DNA from: Litomosoides sigmodontis
Lineage: Eukaryota > Nematoda > Chromadorea > Rhabditida > Onchocercidae
Reading direction: 5' to 3'
Assembly: GCA_963070105.1 (NCBI GenBank)
Contig: OY718803.1
Span: 4,942,507 to 5,006,506 of the forward strand
DNA: 64,000 nucleotides
Positions 50,101-62,168 of this stretch are shown here, in pieces. Below the pieces are notes generated by a model, which was not told the DNA's origin, did not search any database, and worked only from the letters and a program-made list of their open reading frames with translations. Positions within the stretch are counted from its first letter, which is position 1. Each line of letters begins with the position of its first letter. The position numbers were made by a program, and so were the translations under genes.

Positions 50101-53100
50101 GGAAGCAGTTACCGTAATTATCGACCTGAAATTCCATAATTTTACTAAAAAAAAAGCTCTCAATTATCAAAAAAATTATAGAATACGAAATTGCAGAGGA
50201 GAAATTTCGAAGGAATACAAACACGCAACGATTTTATTAAGCATTTAATGTTAGCAAAGGAAGTGTCGTAATGCAACTCAACGTGATAGATACATTTAGC
50301 GAACAGTAGATAACAAAGGTCACGTTACAATTTAAAGCTTTTAACGCTTAAAATTTTATGAAATTAGCAGCACTGATATTAGTAACGAACGGAGGACTTA
50401 ATGGGATGTTTTTATTTTATATTTTAATGAGGAACTTCATTTGGCAAAACTATACCATCCCACATTACATTTCCGGAAGTTGCAAGACATAGAATTGGAA
50501 AGATTTAAATTTCAAAATCTATCTCTCAGTAATGAATCATTGAGGATCAAACAGAAAAAGGAGAAAAGATAAATGAATGAAAGTATCCATTTTCTTTTAA
50601 AGTGCAAACCTCAATTTTCAAGTAGCTTTTTTCAGAAGCGAAACCCATTGGGAAATACTGAGCTCTTTGATTCTCTTCCTATTCAAGCAGTCTTCTCCAA
50701 TTTGCCGTTCAATAAGCAAGTGATGACGGTAGCCTCGCCTCTTTCGGAGACATCGAAAGATGAAAGGGGTGAATTGATGAGCTAATTGTGTGAAAAGCTT
50801 TCACGCATCGAGCAAAAATGTCAGCGAAGTAAATTTGTTAACCTTACGATCTCTTCAAAATGCATCCAATCATTTACAGCAAAAAGCAGCAGCTGTTCTC
50901 CTTGAGCTCCTAGATGATGGAAATATGGTAGAAAATTTCATCTTTGTTAAAAATGTATTTGCATAGCAGCAGGTCATAAAGGTCATGAACAGTAATAAAT
51001 TATGAAGTGTCACTTACTTCCTTAATTCGTCCAACTTCTTAAGAAGTGAATAGTTCAGGATCAAACTGACTCTAAATTATTGATTAATAATATGTTTCAA
51101 ACTTCCAGTACTAAAGAGAGTAAACCTGTCTGGATAAGTCATACTTTTGCTCATTGCAGGTATCATGAAAGATTTGTATCAAAACATTTGAATGATAGAT
51201 CTACAAGTGTACCTGTCATCAATGATACCATTAAATTTCAGTGAAAGGGAAAGCTGAAATAAAGGAAAAGTATCATAGTTTGTGCGAAGGTGGGCAGTGA
51301 AAAGGTGAAATTAATGTTTTAGCCATTTAAGCTTCTTGCGTTAAGTGTTTTCCAGAGTTCCTCTTATCGTTGCTAATTTTCACAGATAGTGAAAGTTACT
51401 TCACTAACTTTAACTTTACATCTACATGATGGTGTCGCCACGCACTTTTGCAAGTAAATCAGAAAGCAGGAAATTGACAACTTCTCTTCAAATTATCCAT
51501 TTCTTTTGAACATTCGATACGTACACATTAATATTTATAATGTCACTATGCGCCTAAAGTGCTTTTTAATTTCAACACAATTTTTTACCATTTGTGGTTT
51601 TATTGATAATTAAATGGGAAGAGATTGGTTATTTCCAATGCATTTGAGAGAGCGGACAATTTATTTCAGTTGTACAATATATCTGAATTTTCGCAAATAA
51701 CGGATGAGATCAGGAATCAGGTATTACTGTCATATGAATTCAAATAAATTACTAGTGAAATTTAAACTTTTATCCTGATCGAAGAGATTTCAAATGATGA
51801 CACCCTATTCTCCTTTCGGACCCTCAACATCTCTTCCATGCTACCTGCTTCATCGGTTCAACAATTTTACCTGTTCAGTAAAGCTCCGATCCAGAACAGG
51901 TAAGTGTAATGCGTGTCAGATTGATACCGATCATCAGTTCGACAGTTGAGTGAGAAGCATTACACTATCAATTTGTAAATGATTTCTATGGGTATGACAA
52001 TTATTTGTTTTGTCACGTGGACTTATTTTTCAGCAATGTGCATACGTCAATACGTCATATTGCTTGAGCATAACTTTATGCGTATAAAGCATTGCAGAAA
52101 TATAGAAATATTTATCAGTTATAACAATACAATTTTAGAATTGAAGGGGACGCAGAAAAGTAACAGAAACAATACGTTGTTCACCGGTGACTTAGAACAG
52201 AGCGTACGTGTGCCATCGAATTGTTTTACGCGCATTTTGGAGAAAATTTTAATTCATAATATTTTGACTAAATATTCGATGTAATTGACCGGAAACTTTA
52301 CTGAGAAAAGCCTGTTAAAAGCGATGGTAGTAATAAGTGAAATAAAAGCTGTAAAGCAATCTTCGGCACAAATTCACAGAACAAATTTTAACCGAACATT
52401 AAAAGCTCACAAAGCAACGCGCACCGATAGACACGGTGTGAATAAACCATTTCCGTTTTTCATCCTAAAAAACAAATTACCTCCCTCTGAACCTCTTCCT
52501 TCCACATAATACACCGTTCTAGGATATTCCGCTACAGAAAGGCAGCAAATGAAACAATGCAAAACAACGACGAAAATAAAATAAGGCGCAGTAGGGCTTT
52601 ATACGTTGCAATAGCACCAACGATACCGGCATGTGAAATGATGGACTTGATCGTTACAGACGTGGAAACCCGTATCATAAGCGCTTTTATCATTCCTATG
52701 AACTATGGAGATGCAGACGACCTGTGATAATTATGATAATTTTGTTCGCTCAAGAATTAATCAAACTTTGTGAAGAAATCGATCAGAAGAATTCTTGAAA
52801 TGATACACATTTCTTTCTTCCATCGTAAAATTCGTTTAAAAAAAAAGAAGCAAGACGGAAGTGTAGAAAGTTTTGAAATTAGACGAAGTCCAATTTCACA
52901 TAATTGCGGAGAGAAAATATGGAAACAATGATAGGAGAAATACCCATGGAACTGTTAAATACACATGTGACTGAACTAGTGATGTTCGTACCATACACAT
53001 ATCGTACAGTAAAGAGAACAATAAAGGAAGGATTTAGCAGACTACATCTAATCACAAATTTCACTTACAATCACAATCCAGCTGCGACTAACAACTCTTA

Positions 53101-55506
53101 AGCACAAGGCAATGGAAGTTGTAAAACAGAAAAATTCATCTTTTACAATATCTATCTGTTCACGTGAACCAGTCTCAATGATAGAGAAGAGATGGAAATG
53201 CCATTGATGAAATGATTTCGGAACTTTTCGATCTATTCATCCTGAGAAGATCTACTAACCGACTGCTTAAAATTCTTCTGATCTTTTCTTTGAAATCCTT
53301 GTGCAAAAAATTTATAATTTATCTGTTTCATTTGTTTCATCGTTCTAGAAGTTCGATCAGCCGACAATATGCTCAGTAAGGTAAATTCAATAAAAATCAG
53401 CAGTGGGTAAGCGAGCAATTTCCAAGCAAAGAAAAAATACAAACGAAAAGCGCTATGCCTTTGAATTCATTTATTTCTTTTTTCATATCACATATTCTTC
53501 GCCGATATTTTTGGCACAAATACAATAAACAAAGCCGAGCTTGGGTATGTGTGAAACTGCTTCCTGATACTAGTTGATAAATGATAATCCCTTCATTGAT
53601 GTGCGCTTCCTAAATTTTGCAGAATCAAACTAAAAAGTGAAACAAATATTTGTGCAAAAACACTGTAGATGGCTTGGATGAAAAGACTTTACTAAGCGTA
53701 GCTCGCAAAGCTCGTTCTCCTAGCACGCCTGATATGTGATCGTACGACTAACTGGCGAGACAGCCGTTAAATGACCACAAAACAGGAAGAGCTGAAGGTT
53801 TCACACACAAAAAAAACACCGTTCCTGAGGAAACAATAAATAGCTATGAAAAATTCTATCTCTAATGCTAAAAGATTGTGGAAAAGGTCATGGTAAAAGG
53901 TACATTTTCGGACAGTTGAAAGAGAAATCTGTCAGCACTGTTTCAAGCAACAACAAGCCAAAGCTCCCCTAATGTATGACTGTATGACTCAGGCGAGCAA
54001 GCCGAAAGCCGTACACGATGCAAAACTAGTTTTATAATGCATGCTCGAGTAGGAGATAAAATGCGTTCAGATTATTTTAAAAATTTTGGTGAGGTTTTTA
54101 ACTAGAATTGTTCGCCTCAAAATTTCACTTTCATACATTTTTCACTACTAATTTTTTTCTCGGCGACAGAAACCTAAACCTTGTTGTGAAAAAGTGTTAA
54201 TGTGACACCAAGAAGTTCACACCGAGAAGTTCAATGATGCTAATGAGTCCTACGAAAGCCAATATATACACCGATATTTAGAAGGTAGGCTTTTTTTAAA
54301 GGTTTTGTGCCAAAAATATGTAAAAAAAAAGGTTTAATATTTACAGTGCAATTCCATTTTCATAAGTTAAAGAATGAAGAAAAGAAGTTCTTTCATTTCT
54401 TAAACAGTTTAATTGAGATCATTCCCATCAGCAACAGAAGCGAATGCAAATAACTTTGTAATAGTAATGTACGAAAATGGTAAACATTGCCACCATCACA
54501 AATGAAACTTGAAATTCAGTTAAATTTATCATCGAAATTCAAATATTACACGAATTTCTTCCGTTTAAAAGATTAAAAAAGATAAAAGCAAAACTTTAAA
54601 CATCTTTGGTCCACCACAACACTGCACCATCACAGACCTCTCTAATTTAGCAGACGTCGGATGACTTATCACCGAATCATTTACAACCTCTCGAGAAATA
54701 TTTCATTGATGTCTTTACATCCCTTCAGCATGCACTTAGGATTTATGGATTTCTTGCTTCTAAGCAAAATTTATTCATAGATGTAAAGGCAGTGGTGGTC
54801 AAAATACTGGTAGGTGAATTGAGAAATGTTACAGTTAAACTTGCATTGTAGTAGTGATAAGCCTACTGTAAGCTACAGCAACCGCACTTTTTTTTCTCGA
54901 TGCGTACACATTCCACCTGTTGAGCTTTTGGCAAATCAGCCATACCATCCTCCATACCAACCCGATCACTACTGCTCATCAGCGGTGTTGTGCCCGTTAC
55001 TTGAACCTCCATTCTTTTATTCGATACTAATGATGACGGGGAAATGCCTGAATCTAAGACATTCTTTAGCCTGTTTCTTAAGTAGCAGAAGCTCCAATCC
55101 TTCTAACATAACTTGAAATTCTACAACTGTATGCCTGACACAATATTCTCAGCATTAAGTTTAAGTAATAATTCAGTTACGATACAACCCGGGAATATTA
55201 TATGCAAGGGTAATCATTGGAAGTGTTGCATAATGCCACATACCATGAAAGATGGCAATTAACCATGAAAGGAATGGAAACAAAAATAAAAAAAAAAAAG
55301 AGCACAATCTTTAGCAGTGACTTTCCGTCGAGATACCTGCAGGTCTGAACAGCCCTATGCAGCTTACATGTTATCATCTGTCAAACAACAGTTGATTATG
55401 CTGTCAAGAAAATGCTCTAAAATCTTATTTTCTAAATCCATCTGTAAAAGATGATTTTTAAGTGATGACGATCAGTAATGGTAAATTAACCCAAAATGAA
55501 GCATAC
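47153..55506. other. Long non-coding stretch, possible large introns
   Basis: No exon with both splice sites and similarity was found in about 8.3 kb. It holds a pyrimidine-rich tract at about 49100-49165 and GA-rich tracts at about 49785-49825. Given the minus-strand exons at 55.5-58.6 kb, part of this may be introns or the 3' portion of that gene. Open frames such as 51979-52284 (plus) have a hydrophobic start but no other support. Confidence 0.4.
49785..49825 (+). repeat. GA-rich simple repeat
   Basis: A GAGAGAGGGAGAGAGAGA-type purine tract in intergenic DNA. Confidence 0.85.
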
Positions 55507-55971
55507 CGTTTAAATATGCTTGATTAGCGCCTTTTACAGGTGTTGTGTTTCGCGAACCAGGTAAGGACGGTGGATATGGTTTTCTTTTGTACGCTTCCAC
55601 GATCGGATCAACTTCATGAAACAGAGATTCTTCCGGACGAAATGGATTATCCGTTAATTCATTTTTTACTCTTCTGAAAATCATCACATCACATTATGCT
55701 CACATTTGCATAGGAGAAAGTGTCTCCTGATGTGAAACGTGACGTGATAAAGCACCCACCGAGGAAAAAAGATGCATGGTAGTAGGGAAGATAAATATAA
55801 GCCTTAAGCAAACGAAGACGGAATTAAACCAACTTAATAAGTGCTGGGAGAGGAGGACTACTAACTGCAGCTGAACTTTGAGTATCTTCAATTTGCGCTG
55901 GTGGCATTATCGTTGTTGGCATTTCCGATTCTTCCGCAACAACCCTTATCCGACTTGGCGGTGCGTCTGGA
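55507..55971 (-). CDS. Two exons of an unrecognised gene (partial)
   Basis: Exon 55971-55834 (acceptor GTTTCAG, donor AA|GTTGG) and exon 55673-55507 (acceptor TTTTCAG, donor CG|GTATGC) match in phase (2+1) and encode about 101 residues. The first part is acidic and Pro/Ser/Thr-rich (RIRVVAEESEMPTTIMPP, then SSPPLPALIK). The second is a more ordered-looking charged stretch (NPFRPEESLFHEVDPIVEAY, KRKPYPPSLPGS). The phase at the upstream end (one leading base) requires at least one more 5' exon, and the downstream donor leaves phase 1, so the gene extends both ways. I do not recognise the family. It looks like a flexible cytoplasmic or scaffold segment. It may or may not belong with the exon at 58377-58550. 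Confidence 0.55.
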
Positions 55972-56819
55972 CTGAAACATAGAACGAACTCTACAATTGT
56001 AGAAGAGATGGACGTAAAAACATACGGGGAGGAAATTAGTTAGTAATGATCATTACTGTAAACAATCAACTAAAATCTTCCTTCATCTAAAGCTATGAAT
56101 AACTTTAACTACGACACGTATGCGTCAGATGCGTTTTTACAAGTAACATCGTACGTGATATCTCACCAATTTATAAAAAACTTATTTTCAAGCTTTCTTT
56201 TTTGTCACACTATTACTACGTTTTCATCGATCTATCTTTTCCATTATTGAATAGAATGAAACAACACTATAAACAGAAGTCATCTTTTACGCATACCATT
56301 ATATTTCTTAGGTAGGGCATTGGCTGAAGAGATGTGGTAATGTGCAAAAATGAAGATATCGCTACTGATGACATTTCAAAAAACTTGGAACAATGGTAAG
56401 CAGGACTTCAAATTCTTAATTTTGAAATGAAATTTCAAATTAACATTTCCAAATATAGAAATAGGGAGGAGAATCATTTCACAACGAGCAATACGTGATA
56501 AATTGATTGTACACAGTTGCGTATATTTAAGTCCACCCTATATACACTTTCAACACATTTCAGCTACGCACATGGATGCACATGCACGCAAGTTACGGGG
56601 ATAGAGGCTGAGGAGTTGAGTAAAGAAGCCAAGTAGTCTATAGCTAATAGATTCGCAGTTAAGCAGTTGAACAGTGGAGAGGAGTGGGGTGAAAACCCGA
56701 CCTATCGTCCTAGCTGCTTGACTTCAACCTTCGGCTTCACTATTTTATGGCCTTATGGAAGTAAGCTTTTATGAACATGAGGCTGTTAAGAACAACTGAT
56801 GAATTTAACTCGTCGAAAA

Positions 56820-56841
56820 CATACACACATACGCACGCATA

Positions 56842-56885
<44 letters not shown>

Positions 56886-56891
56886 GAGAGA
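56820..56891 (+). repeat. CA dinucleotide microsatellite
   Basis: An (AC)n run of about 17 units is preceded by degenerate ACACAT/ACGCAT copies and followed by a short GA run. Confidence 0.95.
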
Positions 56892-58118
56892 GTAGAGTTG
56901 TCGCGCATCACAGGTCTGAGGAGATTGAGAGGGAACGTAATTATTTGCATGTGGGAGAGAGGGAAGAAGGAAGGATTATCTCTTGCTAACATGACTGCTC
57001 AATACTTCACTTCCTCAACGAAGGGCCTAAAATGAGGTGACAGTGATGAATTAGTTCAGAAAAGTTCATCCGCGAGTGCCGGCAGAACAGAACTTCTCAG
57101 CGTGCCCTTTACCCCTTGCAACGAAGAGAACAGGGAGGAGCGCCGACAAAAGCACGTATGCTTTGCATTTCATTGATGCGTGCTATACGTCTCACATCTA
57201 GAGTAACTTTTCTCGGAAGCAGAGAGACCCATCCATCCCTCCGGTCAACGAGTGAAGCCAGCAACGATCGAACTTTTCTCCGAGAACCATATTACCTTAT
57301 GTTTCTCCTCCTCTCTGAAAGGAACGAAACATCTATCTTATCTCACCTTTACATCTATCTTCCTTTCCTGTCATTTCTCTCATAACATTTATTTAACTTT
57401 TAAATAACAGTTGGTATTGAAAATGATTAATTACCGAAGCCTCTTTTTAAGGCACTCTTATTAAAAGCAATTCCATTAATTAACCAATTAATTAATGCAC
57501 CATTAGCAAAGTCAAAGAACGCTGCTCAATTGTTGTTACTGTTTGATAGTCTCTGAACACTTCCTCTAAGTAGTGGAATGATAATTAATTTCTTTATTTA
57601 CTATTTCCATTTATATAAATATCCAGCTGAGAGGAAGGGGAAAAGAGAGCATATTATTTAATTACTTTTGATAAACGAAATCGAACATTTATTAGCAGAA
57701 TGAGAAAGATTACTGAAATGATAAGTGGATGAGAGATGTAAATAAACTTTAGGCAAAAGACCAAGAACCTACCTAATGTTAGTTGGAAGTAGAAGACGGT
57801 TGAAAAGAGAGAGAGAGAGAGAGAATTGAAGTGAGTGCACTCTTATTTGAAGATAATAAAATCGAAAAAGATGAAAGAACAGAGCTGTTGTCCACGAATT
57901 TTAATGATAAGGAAATATGTTAACATAGGGTCTAAATTATTTGGTAGACGAGTGAAGAGAGAAAGAGAGAGGGAGAGCTGGAGAAAGAGAGAGAAGGAAT
58001 TGAGGGGTAATTAGAAAAGAAGAGGGCGTTAGTAGAAAAAAAAAGAATGGAAAAAATAAGTTTATGAAAATGTGAAGACATTTCGGAAAGAAAGGGAAGG
58101 AAGGCATCATTGCTATTC

Positions 58119-58145
58119 GGATGGATGGATGGATGGATGGATGGA
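58119..58145 (+). repeat. GGAT tetranucleotide repeat
   Basis: Six tandem GGAT copies. Variants of the same unit occur near 32757-32780. Confidence 0.9.
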
Positions 58146-58376
58146 CGAATTGGTCAGCGTGTAGAGGGTAGGAAAGTTTGACAATCAGTTTATAGTCTGG
58201 AAGAGAACAGAGGGAAAGAGAGAGAGGGGGCAAGGAAGAGAGAGAAGGTACGTAATTGCACTGTGTGCAGGTAATGTGGGGGAGAGAAATCTTCTGGAGG
58301 AATGACAGAATGAAGAAGGCCAAGAGGTGAAGGATGGGCTCATTTGGCTCGATACCTATCTGCGGGTAGCAGCTAC

Positions 58377-58550
58377 CTGTAAGCAGCGGGACGGGTCATC
58401 GCCCGTCGAGCACGACACACAGTGTCTGCTCCTTCCTGCATCGTCCAACAGGTACGTTTGGCTCTTTAAGCCCCTCGGCGAGGATACATCGAAGGTAACG
58501 AATGATATTTGTGAATATCCCTTTAAAGGCACGACATCACTCAGAACAAA
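58377..58550 (-). CDS. Orphan exon, possibly DPP4/DPP6-like beta-propeller
   Basis: A 174-nt exon is bounded by a good acceptor (ATTATCAG) and donor (TTACAG|GTAGCT), phase 0 at both ends, open for 58 residues only in this frame, and clearly richer in GC than its surroundings. The residues include FVLSDVVPLKGYSQISFVTF, LKSQTYLLDDAG and RHCVSCSTGDDPSRC. The CVSC...C pattern after a YLL strand loosely resembles the 'RQCLSC...C' motif of the dipeptidyl-peptidase-like (DPP4/6/10) beta-propeller, with similar spacing to the preceding strand. That assignment is tentative. I found neither neighbouring propeller exons nor a hydrolase domain within the window. The coding status is more secure than the family. 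Confidence 0.5.
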
Positions 58551-60980
58551 CTGATAATGAAATAAAAATTAAATTAATTTTAAAATAAACTATGCGCGTG
58601 AAACTGTTTTGAATGTCTTAAACTTTTGGATAACAGTGACTGTAGCGTTTTAATCGAACATTAATTATAATAAATACGTTAGGCCCATGCTCGTCTCTTT
58701 AAACTGTTTAATAATGTCATGTTATTTGATACTCGCATTACGACATTACACCGAAGGTTTCCTGAATGATTTAAAAGCCGAAAGATTCAATTAATTGGCC
58801 AAGATGAACCACTTCAATTAGAATTTCTAAAATTCAGCGATACTTCTTGCATTTTCAATTAAAAAAAAAAAACGAAAACTTCCATTAGCCAGTTGCACTT
58901 TAGATAATTATCCGATCACTGGCTACTAATCATCTGCTCTTATTTTATTACTCATTGGCACTATTTTATTAAGCATTGAAAAATTCGAAATTATTTTAGG
59001 TGTGGAAGAAGAGTGCAAATAACAGAATAAAATATTAGAATAGCAAGTTCAACTATGATGAAATAATAATTTTAATGTGTGAAAGGAGAAAATTTCGATC
59101 CAATAAATCTTGAAACCTTGCTGAATGATGAAATAAGCGGCAACGCTAAAGGGAATTTAACGATAAAAAGGACGCCGTCGGTAACCAAAATAGGCTAAAT
59201 CAATGAAGTGGTTTAATAAGAAAGTAATACTAGCGTTTCTCGGGGAGTCTATAAATCCTACGTGAGCCGATAATGTGTGCATGTACGACTAATACTGCAC
59301 ATGCGGTGGCTCGTTAGATTTTCTGGTCCTAACGAACAGTTACCTTTTGGCTGCATGGAAATACATATAGCACAGCCTTTAGAGCGCAGATAACTGCACC
59401 TGAGCAACTGCAGTTAAATCCATAAATCTGCTCTGTCACATCTATCCACCTGTGTGAATGCACTGCCTGAACGCGAGCGCTATAGACCTGCATTAACTGC
59501 TGCAATCCTTGATTCTGTTTTCACACAGAGAGGGAGAGAGGGAGAGAGAAGTAAAGCTAGCAGTCTTGCGAAAAATGAAGCACTTGGAAGTTTTTTTTCC
59601 TAAGATTATAAAATCCAGTCATTTCAATCACTTCCGGGAGAAGGGTATTGAATTAACATTCGAGACGGGACGTCTTTCCATCTTCATTTCTTCCTTCTCG
59701 TCGTTTCACTTCCCAAGCAATTGGGAAGTTCACAAATTAGAAAATAGGTCTAGACAGCTTAAGAAGAAATAGAAAATGAAAAGAAACATTTTAACTTCAG
59801 GAGACAGTTCTTTTCCAACCTAAAAGTAAAGCACAGAGAATAAATTTAAGATAAACTAAAACGCTACTTCATGCTCGCTGAAATTTCCTTTGAAAATTGC
59901 ATCCGTAAATAAAAGGTGGAAAATCCGATTTACGTTTCAGGAATACGAAAGCCATTTGGATGCAAATCTCAAGAGACTTTTTTATTTCCACAACTCAATT
60001 GAAGGCGACATTTAAATTTACGTTGAAGCCATTTTTACTGAACGTCTTACAGAATCAATTGAAACGTCTGGAAAAAAGCATTTGAAATTCATTAAATTTA
60101 AGTCCATTTTTCCTTGCTATTCAAGTTTCATTCCATATAGTCCGGTATTCCTCTGCTCTCATTAGCAATTTTTTTTTCAAAAAAACTCGGTAAACCATAA
60201 TATTGTACCCTTGGCTTGCTGTGTACTACGCTTGCCCATGTTTTTTGTGTGTCATGGAAGGATGAGAGTAGGAGTTTGAATTTTCAAAAGTTAAATAATG
60301 AAGGATGGAACTGCGCTTAACTGCATTTTCTTTAAAGAATTTTGAGTTAAGCAAAAAAAAGACGTAAAGATAATTGAATTTAAATTTCAACTTGTTTTCA
60401 TATATCCAACTATAAATGATGCATTCCCCTAAAGGCAATTTCAAATTCAAATTTCATCATTAACTCAGCATGGGAAATAATTTACTTTCTCTACATTGTT
60501 ATTTTCATCATTTCATCTCTTAAGAGCGAGCGTATTTCGCTTGCTAACTTCCGTAAAACAAATAAAATTCAACAGTAATTTGAATTCTTTGATATAATCA
60601 ATGAATTCGTTGAAAGGTTAAAAAAAACGATGCGATTATAGCACTTACACTTACCAGTCCTTCATTTTTCCTTCCTTTATTTCTGGGCACATTTGCATGA
60701 CCTGTTTATTTTCACAAATTAAAGAGCATATACCGACGATGAAGTCAGCAAGAAAGGGAATTAATTCAACTGATTTTTTAAAACCATAAATTACGCATAA
60801 TTTTATCGTAAGGTAAAATGGGAAGGCGTAAGGCGAAGGAAAATAGAAGGTAGGATAGGGTCTTTATACTTGATGTTAGATGGATCAAGCTTTTTAGCTT
60901 CCTGGCAACGAATTTAGCGAAGAGGAGTGAAAGGGCAAGAATACACATGTATACAGCGCAGTGATGTTTATTTAAAGAAG

Positions 60981-61062
60981 AAATGAAATGGAATATAATT
61001 ATAGAAATTTTTTATGGAAATAAAGTGAAATGGAATATAATTATGGAAAAAATGAAATGGAA
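60981..61062 (+). repeat. Imperfect tandem repeat containing GAAATGGAATATAATTAT
   Basis: The 18-base motif occurs at about 60984 and 61027, and a truncated GAAATGGAAT follows at about 61053, so the period is roughly 40 then 26 bases. It is a small local duplication. Confidence 0.7.
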
Positions 61063-62124
61063 TTTTTCTTTCTCCACCCCTCTCTCTCTTGCTAATGCAA
61101 TTATCTCTTCAACTTGAAATTCTCATTTTTCCTTTTTTTGTGATATTTCATGATTATATGTTATACATTTCATTGGTTTCAAAAAACTGAATAATTCGCG
61201 TTCATTGTGGAATTTCCTAACACTTGCAATTTGCTCAACTGAACAGCGTGAAGATGGATAAGCGTTGAGTGAGGAAGTATGAAGTAATGAATGAATACAC
61301 TGACTTATCCGCCGAATGCTCATTTGTACTTTTCGCTTGGAACAGTGAGAACGCAAGACCGATGGGATGATAAGTTTGCATTGGACAGTCGCAAGTGATA
61401 AGAGGACCGCGCGTTACCGCCTCAGACATAAATAAATGGAAGGTCATGATGGCCAATCGAGTAATCTGCATATAAACAAAATTCCGTAAATGTTTTCGTT
61501 GAAACTTCAATAGCACTAGAAAAGTGCAATTTCAAACACCCTCAACTTGGATTGCTTATAAATAAATTTGGTTGCTATGACCTAAGTATTCTCATTTAAA
61601 AATAGAAATGAGATTAAAATTGAGATGATAAATATGGAATGATAATAACAAATAAAATTACAACCGCCACTTTTCAGAAAAAAGTGATTGTAATTTAATA
61701 TATTATTTGTTACTTTAGGATGAAAAGATCGGTTAGCTCGCAACATTTCCGGAAATGGTTTTACTGTACCATTTGCTTCGATAAACAAGAACAGGTAAAT
61801 TGAAAGTAACGAAGCTAAAACGCTCCTTCAGTTAATGTCACAGGAACTTCACCTTCACGTTCAATGTCATTCATTCCTCCTCTTTCCTTTCAAACCCAAC
61901 TTGACCACTTGAGCGATTTATAAGAGAACCGATAATTAATCTTGCAGGCACAAAAGTCAACATATCATATCATATGAGAGAACAGAGCACTTCAGGGAGG
62001 GAAGAACGTAGAACGTCAATTCGGTGGTGAATTAGAGGTTCGAAGGGAGTAAAAAAACGCTTTCTTGTCGTACAGAAAACAACGTTTCGAAATTGATGAA
62101 AGGAGAACGATGTGAGGTGGGCAT

Positions 62125-62168
62125 CTCTCTCCCTCCCTCTCTCCCTCTCTCCCTCTCTCTCTCTCTCC
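62125..62168 (+). repeat. CT-rich simple repeat
   Basis: A CTCTCTCCCTCCCTCTCTCC-type pyrimidine tract. The complementary GA strand generates spurious Arg-Glu frames. Confidence 0.9.

Larger units (their letters stand above)
55972..58376. other. Probable intron or intergenic, simple repeats
   Basis: Contains the CA array at 56820-56891, GA tracts at about 57808-57823 and 57958-58000, and the GGAT array at 58119-58145. No further minus-strand exon was found, although the exon phases on either side (0 upstream, one leading base downstream) require at least one if they belong to one gene. Confidence 0.4.

Noticed and set aside
51979..52284. Plus-strand frame with a hydrophobic N-terminus
   Set aside because: Could mimic a secreted protein, but there is no supporting acceptor, junction or homologue, and it is isolated.
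57937..58323. 128-residue minus-strand frame with Ser/Leu/Pro
   Set aside because: It is generated by GA/CT and GGAT repeats, not by coding selection.
58327..58554. Plus-strand frame of 75 residues at the GC-rich island, with a GTACGT donor-like site
   Set aside because: The opposite strand has matching acceptor and donor sites in phase and a more protein-like sequence, so the plus frame is the shadow.
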